A stretch of 64,000 nt of DNA, from the NCBI RefSeq assembly GCF_030815485.1, contig NZ_JAUSWV010000002.1:4402001-4466000 (forward strand), in the 5' to 3' direction. Position 1 is the stretch's first letter. The number at the start of each line of letters is the position of its first letter. The notes beneath the pieces are model-generated. The model worked only from the letters and a program-made list of their open reading frames with translations. It was not told the DNA's origin and did no database searches. The position numbers and the translations under genes were made by a program. This document shows, in pieces, positions 8,160 through 15,888 of this stretch. Source of the stretch: Streptomyces rishiriensis (GTDB taxonomy: Bacteria > Actinomycetota > Actinomycetes > Streptomycetales > Streptomycetaceae).

Positions 8160-8984
8160 CTACCTGGTGACCGCGAAGTTCCGCAGGATCGCGGTGGTCA
8201 GCTCCGGTTCGCCCTCCGCCTTCACCCGGTCGGCGACCGCCTCCGCCGTCACCCGCCCGCAGGCCAGACGCACATACGTCTCCCAGTCGAGGGTGAAGGC
8301 GGCGGCCGGGCCGAGCGCCGGGGCCGTCTCCAGGGAGCCGCGGCCCTGGATGTCGACGCGGATGGTGCGCAGGAACTCGATCGGCCCGTGCACGTCGAAG
8401 ACGACCGCCGAGCTGCGGGGCGCGTCGGCCTTCTCGGCGACGACGGCCGGGAGCTCGGCGAGCAGCGCGTCGCGGGCGATGTGCGCGCCGGGCGAGTCGA
8501 GGTTGCCGGGCCGGCCGAGAGCGGCGCGCAGGTCCTGCTCGTGCGCCCACACGTTGAACGCGTGCTTGCGCATCGACTCCTCGAGCGTGAGCTCCGTGCC
8601 GAGCGGGCCGCGCACCATCGTGGTGGGCTGGCGCGTCTCGTTGCGCAGCTGGCGGTTGCGGCGGATGACCGTGTACTCCAGCTCGGACGTCATCTCCGGC
8701 GCCGTGTGGTGGCGGCGGACGTCCACCTGCATCTCCATGTAGCGCTGGATGTCGTTGGTGACGTGGTACAGGTCGCGCGGGAGGGTGTGGATGGGGCGCG
8801 GGTCGCCGTACATCTCGCAGTCCAGCCCGATGACGTGCGACACGATGTCGCGCACCGACCAGCCGGGGCACGGCGTCCGGCGGTTCCAGTCCGCTTCCGC
8901 CAGCGGCTGCACCAGCTCGGATATCGCTTCGATGGAGTGGGTCCAGGCGTCGGCGTAGGGCTGGAGGGTGGGATGCAGACTCAC
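8160..8984 (-). CDS. Maleylpyruvate isomerase-family mycothiol-dependent protein (DinB-like)
   Basis: 274-aa member of the actinobacterial MDMPI/DinB_2 family. An N-terminal four-helix bundle (LVQPLAEADWNRRTPCPGWSVRDIVSHVIG) supplies the metal-binding His in SHVIG, with the other two expected in HAFNVWAHEQD. A C-terminal mixed domain of SCP2-like character (DIQGRGSLETAPALGPAA) follows. Members are presumed to bind a divalent metal and mycothiol; the true substrate is unknown for most. It is a single gene, convergent with the carboxypeptidase and divergent from the nitrilase gene. The ATG 8984 begins MSLHPTLQPYADAW as in homologues. Confidence 0.82.
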   Translation of the reverse strand: MSLHPTLQPYADAWTHSIEAISELVQPLAEADWNRRTPCPGWSVRDIVSHVIGLDCEMYGDPRPIHTLPRDLYHVTNDIQRYMEMQVDVRRHHTAPEMTSELEYTVIRRNRQLRNETRQPTTMVRGPLGTELTLEESMRKHAFNVWAHEQDLRAALGRPGNLDSPGAHIARDALLAELPAVVAEKADAPRSSAVVFDVHGPIEFLRTIRVDIQGRGSLETAPALGPAAAFTLDWETYVRLACGRVTAEAVADRVKAEGEPELTTAILRNFAVTR

Positions 8985-9177
8985 GGAAACGGGACCCCTC
9001 GGCGGTCGGTACTCGGGTGGCTTGTGGCGGCGTTGCCAGCGGGAGGTGGCTTGTGGCGGCAGATGTCGGCGGGTGTCTCGGAACGCTAAGTTACGCTGCT
9101 GTGAGGCACCCCGGCAGTGCTTTCGTGTGACGATCGTAGGCCTGTGTGGACGACTCGAATGCCAGGACGGTGGTAGT

Positions 9178-9999
9178 GTGCGCGCCTCTCTGATCCAGAT
9201 CGCTGTAGAAGAGGGCGAATCGGTTGAATCGCGGCGGGTGCGGGTCGCCGCGCTGGTACGGGAACAGGCCGGTGCCGCCGACCTCGTGGTGCTGCCGGAG
9301 CTGTGGACGACCGGAGCGTTCGCCTACGAGGAGTTCGGCAGTGAGGCCGAGCCCCTGGAAGGACCGACGTACGAGGCGATGGCCAAGGCCGCGAGCGACG
9401 CGGGCGTATGGCTGCACGCGGGCTCGATCCCGGAGCGGGCTCCGGCCGACGGCTCCGCCGCGGGCGAGGGCCCCCTGTACAACACGTCTCTCGTCTTCTC
9501 CCCCTCCGGTGAGCTGGCCGCCGCCTACCGCAAGATCCACCGCTTCGGCTTCGACAAGGGCGAGGCCGTCCTGATGGGCGCGGGCGAGGAACTGGTGACG
9601 GTCCGCCTCCCCGGGACGACCGTCGGTGTCGCCACCTGCTACGACCTCCGTTTCCCCGAACTGTTCCGCGGTCTCGTCGACGCCGGCGCCGAGACCCTGG
9701 TCATCCCCGCGGGCTGGCCGGAGCGCCGCCGGGCGCACTGGACGCTGCTGGCTCAGGCGCGTGCGGTGGAGAACCAGGCGTTCGTGCTTGCGTGTGGAAC
9801 GGCCGGGACGCACGCCGGAGTTCCGCAGGCGGGTCACTCGATCGTGGTGGATCCGTGGGGCGAGGTGCTGGCGGAGGCGGGCTCCGGCGAGGAGGTCCTG
9901 ACGGTCGAGTTCGATCCGTCCAGGGTCGCCACGACCCGGGAGCAGTTCCCGGCCCTGAAGGACCGGGTGCTCGGACTGCGCACCCCGCAGCGCTCCTAG
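9178..9999 (+). CDS. Carbon-nitrogen hydrolase (nitrilase superfamily, Nit2/omega-amidase-like)
   Basis: 273-aa amidase with the complete Glu-Lys-Cys triad: Glu in VVLPELWTTG, Lys in YRKIHRFGFDKGE and Cys in VATCYDLRFPE. The YDLRFPELFR segment and short length resemble Nit2-like omega-amidases, which hydrolyse 2-oxoglutaramate and similar small amides. GTG 9178 is preceded by CAGGACGG and gives VRASLIQIAVEEG, the normal beta-strand start. The upstream in-frame extension to 8968 is Arg/Cys-rich and not family-like. It stands alone between divergent and convergent genes, so substrate assignment is only by family. Confidence 0.88.
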   Translation: MRASLIQIAVEEGESVESRRVRVAALVREQAGAADLVVLPELWTTGAFAYEEFGSEAEPLEGPTYEAMAKAASDAGVWLHAGSIPERAPADGSAAGEGPLYNTSLVFSPSGELAAAYRKIHRFGFDKGEAVLMGAGEELVTVRLPGTTVGVATCYDLRFPELFRGLVDAGAETLVIPAGWPERRRAHWTLLAQARAVENQAFVLACGTAGTHAGVPQAGHSIVVDPWGEVLAEAGSGEEVLTVEFDPSRVATTREQFPALKDRVLGLRTPQRS

Positions 10000-10059
10000 C
10001 CGCGGCCGGCCCCCGTCCCGGGGGCCCGCCGCCGGCGCCCCGCCGCGGGCCCCGGCTTT

Positions 10060-10170
10060 CGGCGTGGCCGCTTCCCGTCGCCGGCCGGGCTGCCTGTTCC
10101 CGGTCGTCCCTCCGGCCTGCCCGTTCCCGGTTGTTTGGCCAGCCCGCCCGTTCCCGGTCGCCTCCCGCCT
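10060..10170. repeat. Short direct repeats CCCGTTCCCGGTYG
   Basis: The intergenic stretch after the nitrilase gene contains at least three close copies of CTGTTCCCGGTCG / CCCGTTCCCGGTTG / CCCGTTCCCGGTCG spaced about 30 bases apart. No gene or clear hairpin terminator is seen in the 250-bp gap. Confidence 0.4.
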
Positions 10171-10252
10171 CTCCGCTCAGCGGGGCACGTCGGCCCGCGC
10201 GGCCAGAACCGCGGGGTGGCGGCCTCCCGGCCAGCCGCTTCCCCGGGCGCGC

Positions 10253-10747
10253 CTAGTCCTCGTGGTCCTTGTCGGCGAGGTGGATCACACACACGGCCAC
10301 CGCGATCAGCAGCGCGGGATCCGCGTCCTCCCGTACGACGTCGACGCCGTACGTCTCCCGCACGTGCAGCCACCGCCGGGAGACGACGGCCAGCAGCTCG
10401 CCGTCGTACTCGACCGCGAACTCGCGGTCGAGGATCTTGCCGCTGACGTCGAGTTCGGTGCGGCCGTCCGCCAGGGCCACCCGGTAGTGGTTGCGCAGCA
10501 GCGACAGCCGCTTGCGCCGGATCGTGGCCAGCGGCTCCCCGGCCCGTTCGATCACCATGGTGTCCCGCAGGGCGAACATCTTCTGGTGGATGTCGATCAG
10601 GACCCGTCCACGGGTGTCCTTCAGCTCGAAGGTCTCCCGCAGCCGCATCGCCTTGCCGTCGACGAGGTACACCTTGTTGCCGTGGTCGTCCTCGATCCAG
10701 TAGTCGTCACCGAAGCCGAGAAGCCGGTCGCGTACGAGGAATCTCAT
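10253..10747 (-). CDS. LURP-one-related (YxjI/tubby-scramblase fold) protein
   Basis: 164-aa single-domain protein starting MRFLVRDRLLGFGDDYWIEDDHGNKVYLVDG, typical of bacterial LURP-one-related proteins. These have a beta-barrel wrapped around a central helix like Tubby and phospholipid scramblases. The C-terminal hydrophobic stretch LLIAVAVCVIHLAD is the buried helix of the fold, not a clear membrane span. Molecular function of bacterial members is not established; membrane-lipid binding is proposed. Its ATG overlaps the stop of the upstream GlxA-type regulator by four bases, so they are co-translated. Confidence 0.85.
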   Translation of the reverse strand: MRFLVRDRLLGFGDDYWIEDDHGNKVYLVDGKAMRLRETFELKDTRGRVLIDIHQKMFALRDTMVIERAGEPLATIRRKRLSLLRNHYRVALADGRTELDVSGKILDREFAVEYDGELLAVVSRRWLHVRETYGVDVVREDADPALLIAVAVCVIHLADKDHED

Positions 10748-11781
10748 GCCGTTACGGCTTCCCCGGCGGCCGGTCCGAAACGCCGCCGGTAGGCCGATGG
10801 GCTGAGTCCGGTCTCTCGCCGCACGCGTGCGCGAAGGTTCGCGGCGGTCCCCAGCCCGCTCCTGGCCGCCACCACGTCCAGCCGCTGCTCACCCCGCTCG
10901 ATCAGCCGGCAGGCGAGCGCCACCCTTTCCGCCGTCAGCCAGGCGAGCGGGGTGGTGCCGAGCTGAGCCCGGAACCGCCGGTGCAGGGTCGCCGGGCTCA
11001 CCGCCGCCCGCGCCGCGAGTTCCGTCACGGTCAGCGGCTCCCCCAGCCGCCCCTGCGCCCAGGCGAGCAGCGGCGCCAGCGACTCGTCCGGCACGTCCGG
11101 CACCGGGCGCTCCACGAACTGCCGCTGGCCGCCGTCGCGGTGCGCGGCGAACACCAGCCGGCGGGAGACCGCGTTGGCGATCTCCGCGCCATGGTCGCGC
11201 CGTACGACGTACAGCCCCAGGTCGAGCGCGGCGGCGCTGCCCGCGGCGGTGAGGATGCCGCCCTCGTCGACGAACAGGACGTCGGATTCCAGCCGCACCC
11301 GCGGATGCAGCGCCCGGAACGTCTCGGCCCACATCCAGTGCGTGGTGGCCCGGCGTCCGTCGAGCAGCCCGGCCTCGGCGAGCGCGAAGGTGCCGGTGCA
11401 GAAGCTCATCACCCGCGCCCCGCGCGCGTGGGTGCGCCGGATGGCGTCGAGGACGTCGGGGCCGCGCGGCACGACGTTGTCCGGCCGACCGGGCACCACG
11501 AGGGTGTCCGCCGAGTCCACCGCCTCCAGGCCACGTCCGCCGGTCATGGTGAAGAACCCGTGGTTCATCCGCACCTCGCGCGCGGGCGTGCACAGCACGA
11601 CCTCGTACAGCGGCCGGGCCAGCCCGAGTTCGGGCCGGGGCAGTCCGAACAGCTCGGTGGCGACCCCGACCTCGAAGGGATTGGTGCCCTCGTCCACGAT
11701 CACGGCGACCCGGTGCGGTACCCGCCCGCCCGACCGAGTGGATCGAGTCGGCCGAGCGGGCTGCGAGGATTCTTGCGGCAT
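10744..11781 (-). CDS. GlxA-family AraC-type regulator with DJ-1/PfpI domain
   Basis: 345-aa regulator. An N-terminal class I glutamine-amidotransferase-like domain (RVAVIVDEGTNPFEVG, with the nucleophile-elbow Cys in MSFCTGTFALAEAGLLDGR) is followed by two AraC helix-turn-helices near the C-terminus (LTVTELAARAAVSPATLHRRF and LDVVAARSGLGTAANLRARV). Such proteins sense small metabolites; the amidotransferase domain is usually not catalytic. It is divergent from a cupin gene 52 bp away and couples by a four-base overlap to the LURP-one-related gene. Either neighbour could be its target. Confidence 0.88.
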   Translation of the reverse strand: MPQESSQPARPTRSTRSGGRVPHRVAVIVDEGTNPFEVGVATELFGLPRPELGLARPLYEVVLCTPAREVRMNHGFFTMTGGRGLEAVDSADTLVVPGRPDNVVPRGPDVLDAIRRTHARGARVMSFCTGTFALAEAGLLDGRRATTHWMWAETFRALHPRVRLESDVLFVDEGGILTAAGSAAALDLGLYVVRRDHGAEIANAVSRRLVFAAHRDGGQRQFVERPVPDVPDESLAPLLAWAQGRLGEPLTVTELAARAAVSPATLHRRFRAQLGTTPLAWLTAERVALACRLIERGEQRLDVVAARSGLGTAANLRARVRRETGLSPSAYRRRFGPAAGEAVTA

Positions 11782-11833
11782 GTGCGATTCCTAGCACTCG
11801 TGGGGCGGCCTGCGCATCCCGCACGCTGGGCGC

Positions 11834-12226
11834 ATGACCACCGAACCCGTCTCCCTGGCCACCGCCCTCGCCTCCTTCACCCAGCGCTGGAGCCCTCGCA
11901 TCGTCACCGCCGTCAACGACTACGACGTGCGCGTCGCGAAGGTCGAGGGCGAGCACGTGTGGCACGTCCACGACCACACCGACGAGTTCTTTCTCGTCCT
12001 GGACGGCGAGCTCCACATCGCGCTGCGGGAAGCGGGTGGCGAGCGCACCGTCGTCCTGCCCAGGAACTCGGTGTACACCGTCCCGCGCGGTACGGAGCAC
12101 AAGCCGTTCGCGCCGGTCCCCACGGAGATCCTCGTCTTCGAGCCGACCGGCACGCTCTCCGTGGGCGACCGCCACGACGACGTTCCGGACCATGTGGACG
12201 CCACGACGGGGCACGCCCTGGCGTGA
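11834..12226 (+). CDS. Cupin-domain protein
   Basis: 130-aa small cupin. The metal-binding motif is visible as HVWHVHDHTDEFFLVLDGEL (motif 1) and PRNSVYTVPRGTEHKP (motif 2), so a mononuclear metal site is likely. The substrate is unknown. It is divergent from the GlxA-type regulator with only a short shared promoter region, which suggests that the regulator controls it. No strong ribosome site precedes the ATG; translation may be leaderless. The next gene starts 29 bp downstream. Confidence 0.82.
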   Translation: MTTEPVSLATALASFTQRWSPRIVTAVNDYDVRVAKVEGEHVWHVHDHTDEFFLVLDGELHIALREAGGERTVVLPRNSVYTVPRGTEHKPFAPVPTEILVFEPTGTLSVGDRHDDVPDHVDATTGHALA

Positions 12227-12255
12227 CTGTCGGTGGCCGGTGGCACTCTTGGGTC

Positions 12256-14091
12256 ATGACCGACTCCGCCCCGGCCCCGACCCGCCGTCGCGCACGCGTC
12301 CGCGCCCCCGAGCTGATCGGCAAGGGCGGCTGGCTGAACACGGGCGGACGGCAGTACACCCTCGCCGACCTGCGAGGACGCATCGTGGTGCTCGATTTCT
12401 GGACGTTCTGCTGCATCAACTGTCTGCATGTCCTCGATGAGCTGCGGGACCTGGAGGAGAAGCACCGGGACACGGTCGTCGTCATCGGGGTGCACTCGCC
12501 GAAGTTCGTCCACGAGGCGGAGCACGGGGCCGTCGTCGACGCCGTGGAGCGCTACGGGGTGGAGCATCCGGTGCTCGACGACCCCGAACTCGCCACCTGG
12601 AAGCAGTACGCCGTCCGCGCCTGGCCGACGCTCGTCGTCGTCGACCCGGAGGGGTACGTCGTCGCGCAGCACGCCGGTGAGGGGCATGTGCACGCCATCG
12701 AGCAACTCGTGACCGAGCTGGAGGCAGAGCACGGGGCCAAGGGCACCCTGCGGCGCGGCGACGGGCCGTATGTGGCGCCGGAGCCCGAGCCGACCGCGCT
12801 GCGCTTCCCCGGCGGGGCGCTCGTCCTGCCGGGCGGGAACTTCCTGGTCAGCGACACCACCCGGCATCAGCTGGTGGAACTGGCGCAGGACGGGGAGACC
12901 GTGGTGCGGCGGATCGGGTCGGGGGCGCGGGGCTTCGACGACGGGACGGTGGACACCGCGTCCTTCAACGAGCCGCAGGGTCTGGCCCTGCTCGACGACT
13001 CCGCCGTGGTCGTCGCCGACACGGTCAACCACGCCCTGCGCCGCCTCGACCTCGTCTCCGGGGAGGTGACGACCCTGGCCGGGACCGGAAAGCAGTGGTG
13101 GCGGGGGTCGCCGGCCTCCGGGCCGGCCCGCGAGACCGCCCTCTCCTCACCGTGGGACGTGGCGCTCTTCGGGAACAGGGTGTGGATCGCCATGGCCGGT
13201 GTCCACCAGTTGTGGGCGTACGACCCGGCCGAGGGCACGGTGGCCGTCGCCGCCGGTACGACGAACGAGGGGCTCGTCGACGGTCCGGGCGCCGAGGCCT
13301 GGTTCGCCCAGCCCTCGGGACTCGCGGCCACCCCCGACGGGGAGCGGCTCTGGCTCGCCGACGCCGAGACGTCCGCGCTGCGCTGGGTCGACCGGGAAGG
13401 GGCCGTCCACACCGCCATCGGCACCGGCCTGTTCGACTTCGGGTACCGGGACGGCGCCGCCGGCCGGGCCCTGCTCCAGCACCCGCTCGGCGTCACCGTC
13501 CTGCCCGACGGCTCGGTCGCCGTCAGCGACACCTACAACCATGCCCTGCGTCGCTACGACCCGGCGACGGACGAGGTCACGACCCTGGCGACGGACCTGA
13601 GGGAGCCCAGCGGAGCCGTCCTGGCCGGCGAGGACATCGTGGTCGTCGAGTCGGCCCGGCACCGGCTGACCCGGTTGCGGCTGCCGGCAGAAGCCGTCGA
13701 GGCGGGCGCGGTGGCCCGTCGCACCCGGCGCGCCGCGACCGCAATAGCGCCGGGGGACCTGCGATTGGACGTGATCTTCCAGGCGCCGACCGGGCAGAAG
13801 CCGGACACCGCACACGGTCCGTCGACCCGGCTGCTGGTGTCCGCGACCCCGCCCGAGCTGCTGCTCGAGGGCGCGGGCGCGGGCACGGATCTCTTCCGCA
13901 CGCTGCGGCTCGATCCGGCGGTCCCGGAGGGCGTCCTGCACGTCTCGGCGACGGCCGCCTCGTGCGACGACGACCCCGCCGCCGAGTACCCCGCCTGCCA
14001 TGTCCACCAGCGGGACTGGGGTGTTCCGGTCCGCCTCACCGAGGGCGGGGCGGACCGGCTGCCGTTGGTCCTGGTCGGGATGGACAGCTGA
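12256..14091 (+). CDS. Thioredoxin-like / NHL-repeat protein (NHLRC2-type)
   Basis: 611-aa fusion of an N-terminal thioredoxin fold (redox motif CINC in FWTFCCINCLHVLDEL) and a six-bladed NHL beta-propeller, shown by repeated FNEPQGLAL, LSSPWDVAL, FAQPSGLAA and LLQHPLGVTV blades. It closes with a small C-terminal beta domain. The arrangement is that of NHLRC2, whose biochemical role is uncertain; a cytoplasmic thiol-disulfide role is likely since no signal peptide is present. ATG 12256 gives MTDSAPAPTRRRARV directly before the thioredoxin domain. The much longer open frame upstream is a GC-frame artefact running antisense to the GlxA-type gene. Confidence 0.88.
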   Translation: MTDSAPAPTRRRARVRAPELIGKGGWLNTGGRQYTLADLRGRIVVLDFWTFCCINCLHVLDELRDLEEKHRDTVVVIGVHSPKFVHEAEHGAVVDAVERYGVEHPVLDDPELATWKQYAVRAWPTLVVVDPEGYVVAQHAGEGHVHAIEQLVTELEAEHGAKGTLRRGDGPYVAPEPEPTALRFPGGALVLPGGNFLVSDTTRHQLVELAQDGETVVRRIGSGARGFDDGTVDTASFNEPQGLALLDDSAVVVADTVNHALRRLDLVSGEVTTLAGTGKQWWRGSPASGPARETALSSPWDVALFGNRVWIAMAGVHQLWAYDPAEGTVAVAAGTTNEGLVDGPGAEAWFAQPSGLAATPDGERLWLADAETSALRWVDREGAVHTAIGTGLFDFGYRDGAAGRALLQHPLGVTVLPDGSVAVSDTYNHALRRYDPATDEVTTLATDLREPSGAVLAGEDIVVVESARHRLTRLRLPAEAVEAGAVARRTRRAATAIAPGDLRLDVIFQAPTGQKPDTAHGPSTRLLVSATPPELLLEGAGAGTDLFRTLRLDPAVPEGVLHVSATAASCDDDPAAEYPACHVHQRDWGVPVRLTEGGADRLPLVLVGMDS

Positions 14092-14103
14092 CCCGGCGCA
14101 CGG

Positions 14104-14352
14104 TCAGACGCCGTAGCCGCCGTTGTAACCGTCGCGCTGGTGCCGTTCCGTCTCGACCACCGTGGTCGAGGTGGGAGGCACCATCACACGGCGCCGCCGG
14201 GCGATGCTGCTGAAGGTCGTCACGCCGATCAGCCCGACGATCATCAGGATGACGCCGACCAGGTCGAGATTGACGCCCTGCATGTCCCAGTCGGTCGCGA
14301 ACGTGAGGATGGCTCCCACGGCGATGAGGATGATGCATCCGCCGAGGCCCAT
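14104..14352 (-). CDS. DUF6458-type small membrane protein
   Basis: 82-aa protein with two hydrophobic helices (GLGGCIILIAVGAILTFA and LDLVGVILMIVGLIGVTTF) and a charged cytoplasmic tail ending DGYNGGYGV. The WDMQGVNLDLVG signature between the helices is characteristic of the DUF6458 family, found throughout actinobacteria. Function is unknown. It is convergent with the thioredoxin/NHL gene with a 12-bp gap. A good ribosome site (AGGAGG) lies before the ATG on the minus strand. Confidence 0.85.
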   Translation of the reverse strand: MGLGGCIILIAVGAILTFATDWDMQGVNLDLVGVILMIVGLIGVTTFSSIARRRRVMVPPTSTTVVETERHQRDGYNGGYGV

Positions 14353-14445
14353 GATGTTGCCTCCTGTCCGGTGTACCGGCCACTCCGGTTCACCACCGGA
14401 TCCGGGTACCCCGGAGCCCGACTCCCATGCGCGGCAGCCGACTTG

Positions 14446-15768
14446 CTACCCCTCCAGGAACGCCACCAACGCGTTGGCCAGCAGGTACGGGTCGGCGTCG
14501 CCGCACAACTCCCGCGCGCTGTGCATCGACAGGATGGCGACGCCGATGTCGACGGTGCGGATGCCGTGCCGGGCCGCGGTGATCGGACCGATGGTCGTGC
14601 CGCACGGCATGGAGTTGTTGGAGACGAAGTTCTGGAACGGCACGCCGGCCTTCTCGCAGGCGGCGGCGAAGATCGCCCGGCCCGAACCGTCCGTCGCGTA
14701 ACGGTTGTTGACGTTGACCTTGAGGATCGGTCCGCCGTTCACCCGCGGGTGGTGCGTGGGGTCGTGCCGCTCCGCGTAGTTGGGGTGGACGGCGTGACCG
14801 GTGTCGGAGGACAGACAGACGGTGCCCGCGAAGGCTCTCGCCCGGTCCTCGTACGACCCTCCGCGCGCGAACACCGAACGCTCCAGCACGCTGCCCAGCA
14901 GCGGCCCGTCCGCACCGGTGTCGGACTGCGAGCCGTTCTCCTCGTGGTCGAAGGCGGCCAGCACCGGGATGTACGGCAGGCTCTCGCCGCCGGACGCCAC
15001 GGCCGTCAGCGCCGCCGTACCGGCGTGCACGGACAGCAGGTTGTCCATCCGGGGGCCGGCCACCAGCTCCTCGTCGCGGCCCAGATAGGCGGGCGGCTCC
15101 ACGGAGTGCGCCATCAGGTCCCAGCCGGTGACCTGCCCGGCGGCCAGCCCGGCCTCCTGCTCCAGGAAGGCGATCAGGTCGCCGTCGCGCACGTCGTTCG
15201 CCAGGCCCCACACGGGCTGGAGGTGGCGCTGCTTGTCGAGCTTGAGGCCGTCGGTGTTGACCGCCCGGTCCAGGTGGATGGCGAGTTGGGGGACGCGCAG
15301 CAGCGGACGGCCGACGTCGACCAGGCGCGTCGAGCCGTCCCGCAGGGTCAGCCGGCCCGCCAGGCCGAGGTCGCGGTCCAGCCAGGAGTTCAGCAGCGGG
15401 CCGCCGTAGATCTCCACGGCCACCTGGCGCCAGCCGTGCGCCCCGGTGTCGGGCAGCGGCTTGACGCGCAGGTTCGGGGAGTCGGTGTGCGCGCCGATGA
15501 TCCGGAACGGCGTGTGCGGTGCGGCGCCCTCGGGCACGTACCAGGCCACGATCGCGCCGCCGCGCAGCACGTACCTGCCACCGCTGACCGCCGCGGAGGC
15601 CGTCGAGGTCTCCGCGTCCCAGGCGTCCGTCTCCGAGACCTGCCGGAACCCGGCCTTCTCCAGGCGCTCGGCCGCGTTCGCCACAGCGTGGTACGGCGAC
15701 GGGCTCGCCGTCAGGAACGTCATGAGGTCGTCGGTGTGGCCGCGGTCGAAGCGGGAGGGTGCGCTCAT
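14446..15768 (-). CDS. M18-family aminopeptidase
   Basis: 440-aa dinuclear zinc aspartyl aminopeptidase that removes N-terminal acidic residues from peptides in the cytoplasm. Metal and catalytic motifs are in the right order: GAHTDSPNL (zinc-binding His-Asp), the FDHEENGS segment (catalytic Glu and zinc Glu), SSDTGHAVHPNY (zinc Asp) and, near the end, the VDIGVAILSMHSARE segment with the last zinc His. ATG 15768 has AAGGTG eight bases upstream; a GTG three codons earlier lies within that ribosome site. Single gene, tandem with the acyl-CoA dehydrogenase gene upstream. Confidence 0.92.
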   Translation of the reverse strand: MSAPSRFDRGHTDDLMTFLTASPSPYHAVANAAERLEKAGFRQVSETDAWDAETSTASAAVSGGRYVLRGGAIVAWYVPEGAAPHTPFRIIGAHTDSPNLRVKPLPDTGAHGWRQVAVEIYGGPLLNSWLDRDLGLAGRLTLRDGSTRLVDVGRPLLRVPQLAIHLDRAVNTDGLKLDKQRHLQPVWGLANDVRDGDLIAFLEQEAGLAAGQVTGWDLMAHSVEPPAYLGRDEELVAGPRMDNLLSVHAGTAALTAVASGGESLPYIPVLAAFDHEENGSQSDTGADGPLLGSVLERSVFARGGSYEDRARAFAGTVCLSSDTGHAVHPNYAERHDPTHHPRVNGGPILKVNVNNRYATDGSGRAIFAAACEKAGVPFQNFVSNNSMPCGTTIGPITAARHGIRTVDIGVAILSMHSARELCGDADPYLLANALVAFLEG

Positions 15769-15790
15769 GGGGTTCACCTTAACGACGTAC

Positions 15791-15827
15791 GAGAGCCCGC
15801 CCCCGGTGATGGGGAGCGGGCCCTCGT
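15791..15827 (-). terminator. Terminator downstream of the acyl-CoA dehydrogenase gene
   Basis: Imperfect GC hairpin on the minus strand (GAGGGCCCGCTCCCC pairing with GGGGGCGGGCTC, two small bulges) between the acyl-CoA dehydrogenase stop and the M18 peptidase start. Confidence 0.55.
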
Positions 15828-15888
15828 GAGGACAATGTGGAGTGCTGCGCGGTTGTGCGGATGCGTCCTGGAACGCGGCCTCTGAGTG

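Noticed and set aside
10981..12255. Upstream extension of the thioredoxin/NHL frame to 1036 codons
   Set aside because: The extension is antisense to the GlxA-type regulator and overlaps the cupin gene; composition is Arg/Gly/Pro-rich. The family start is ATG 12256.
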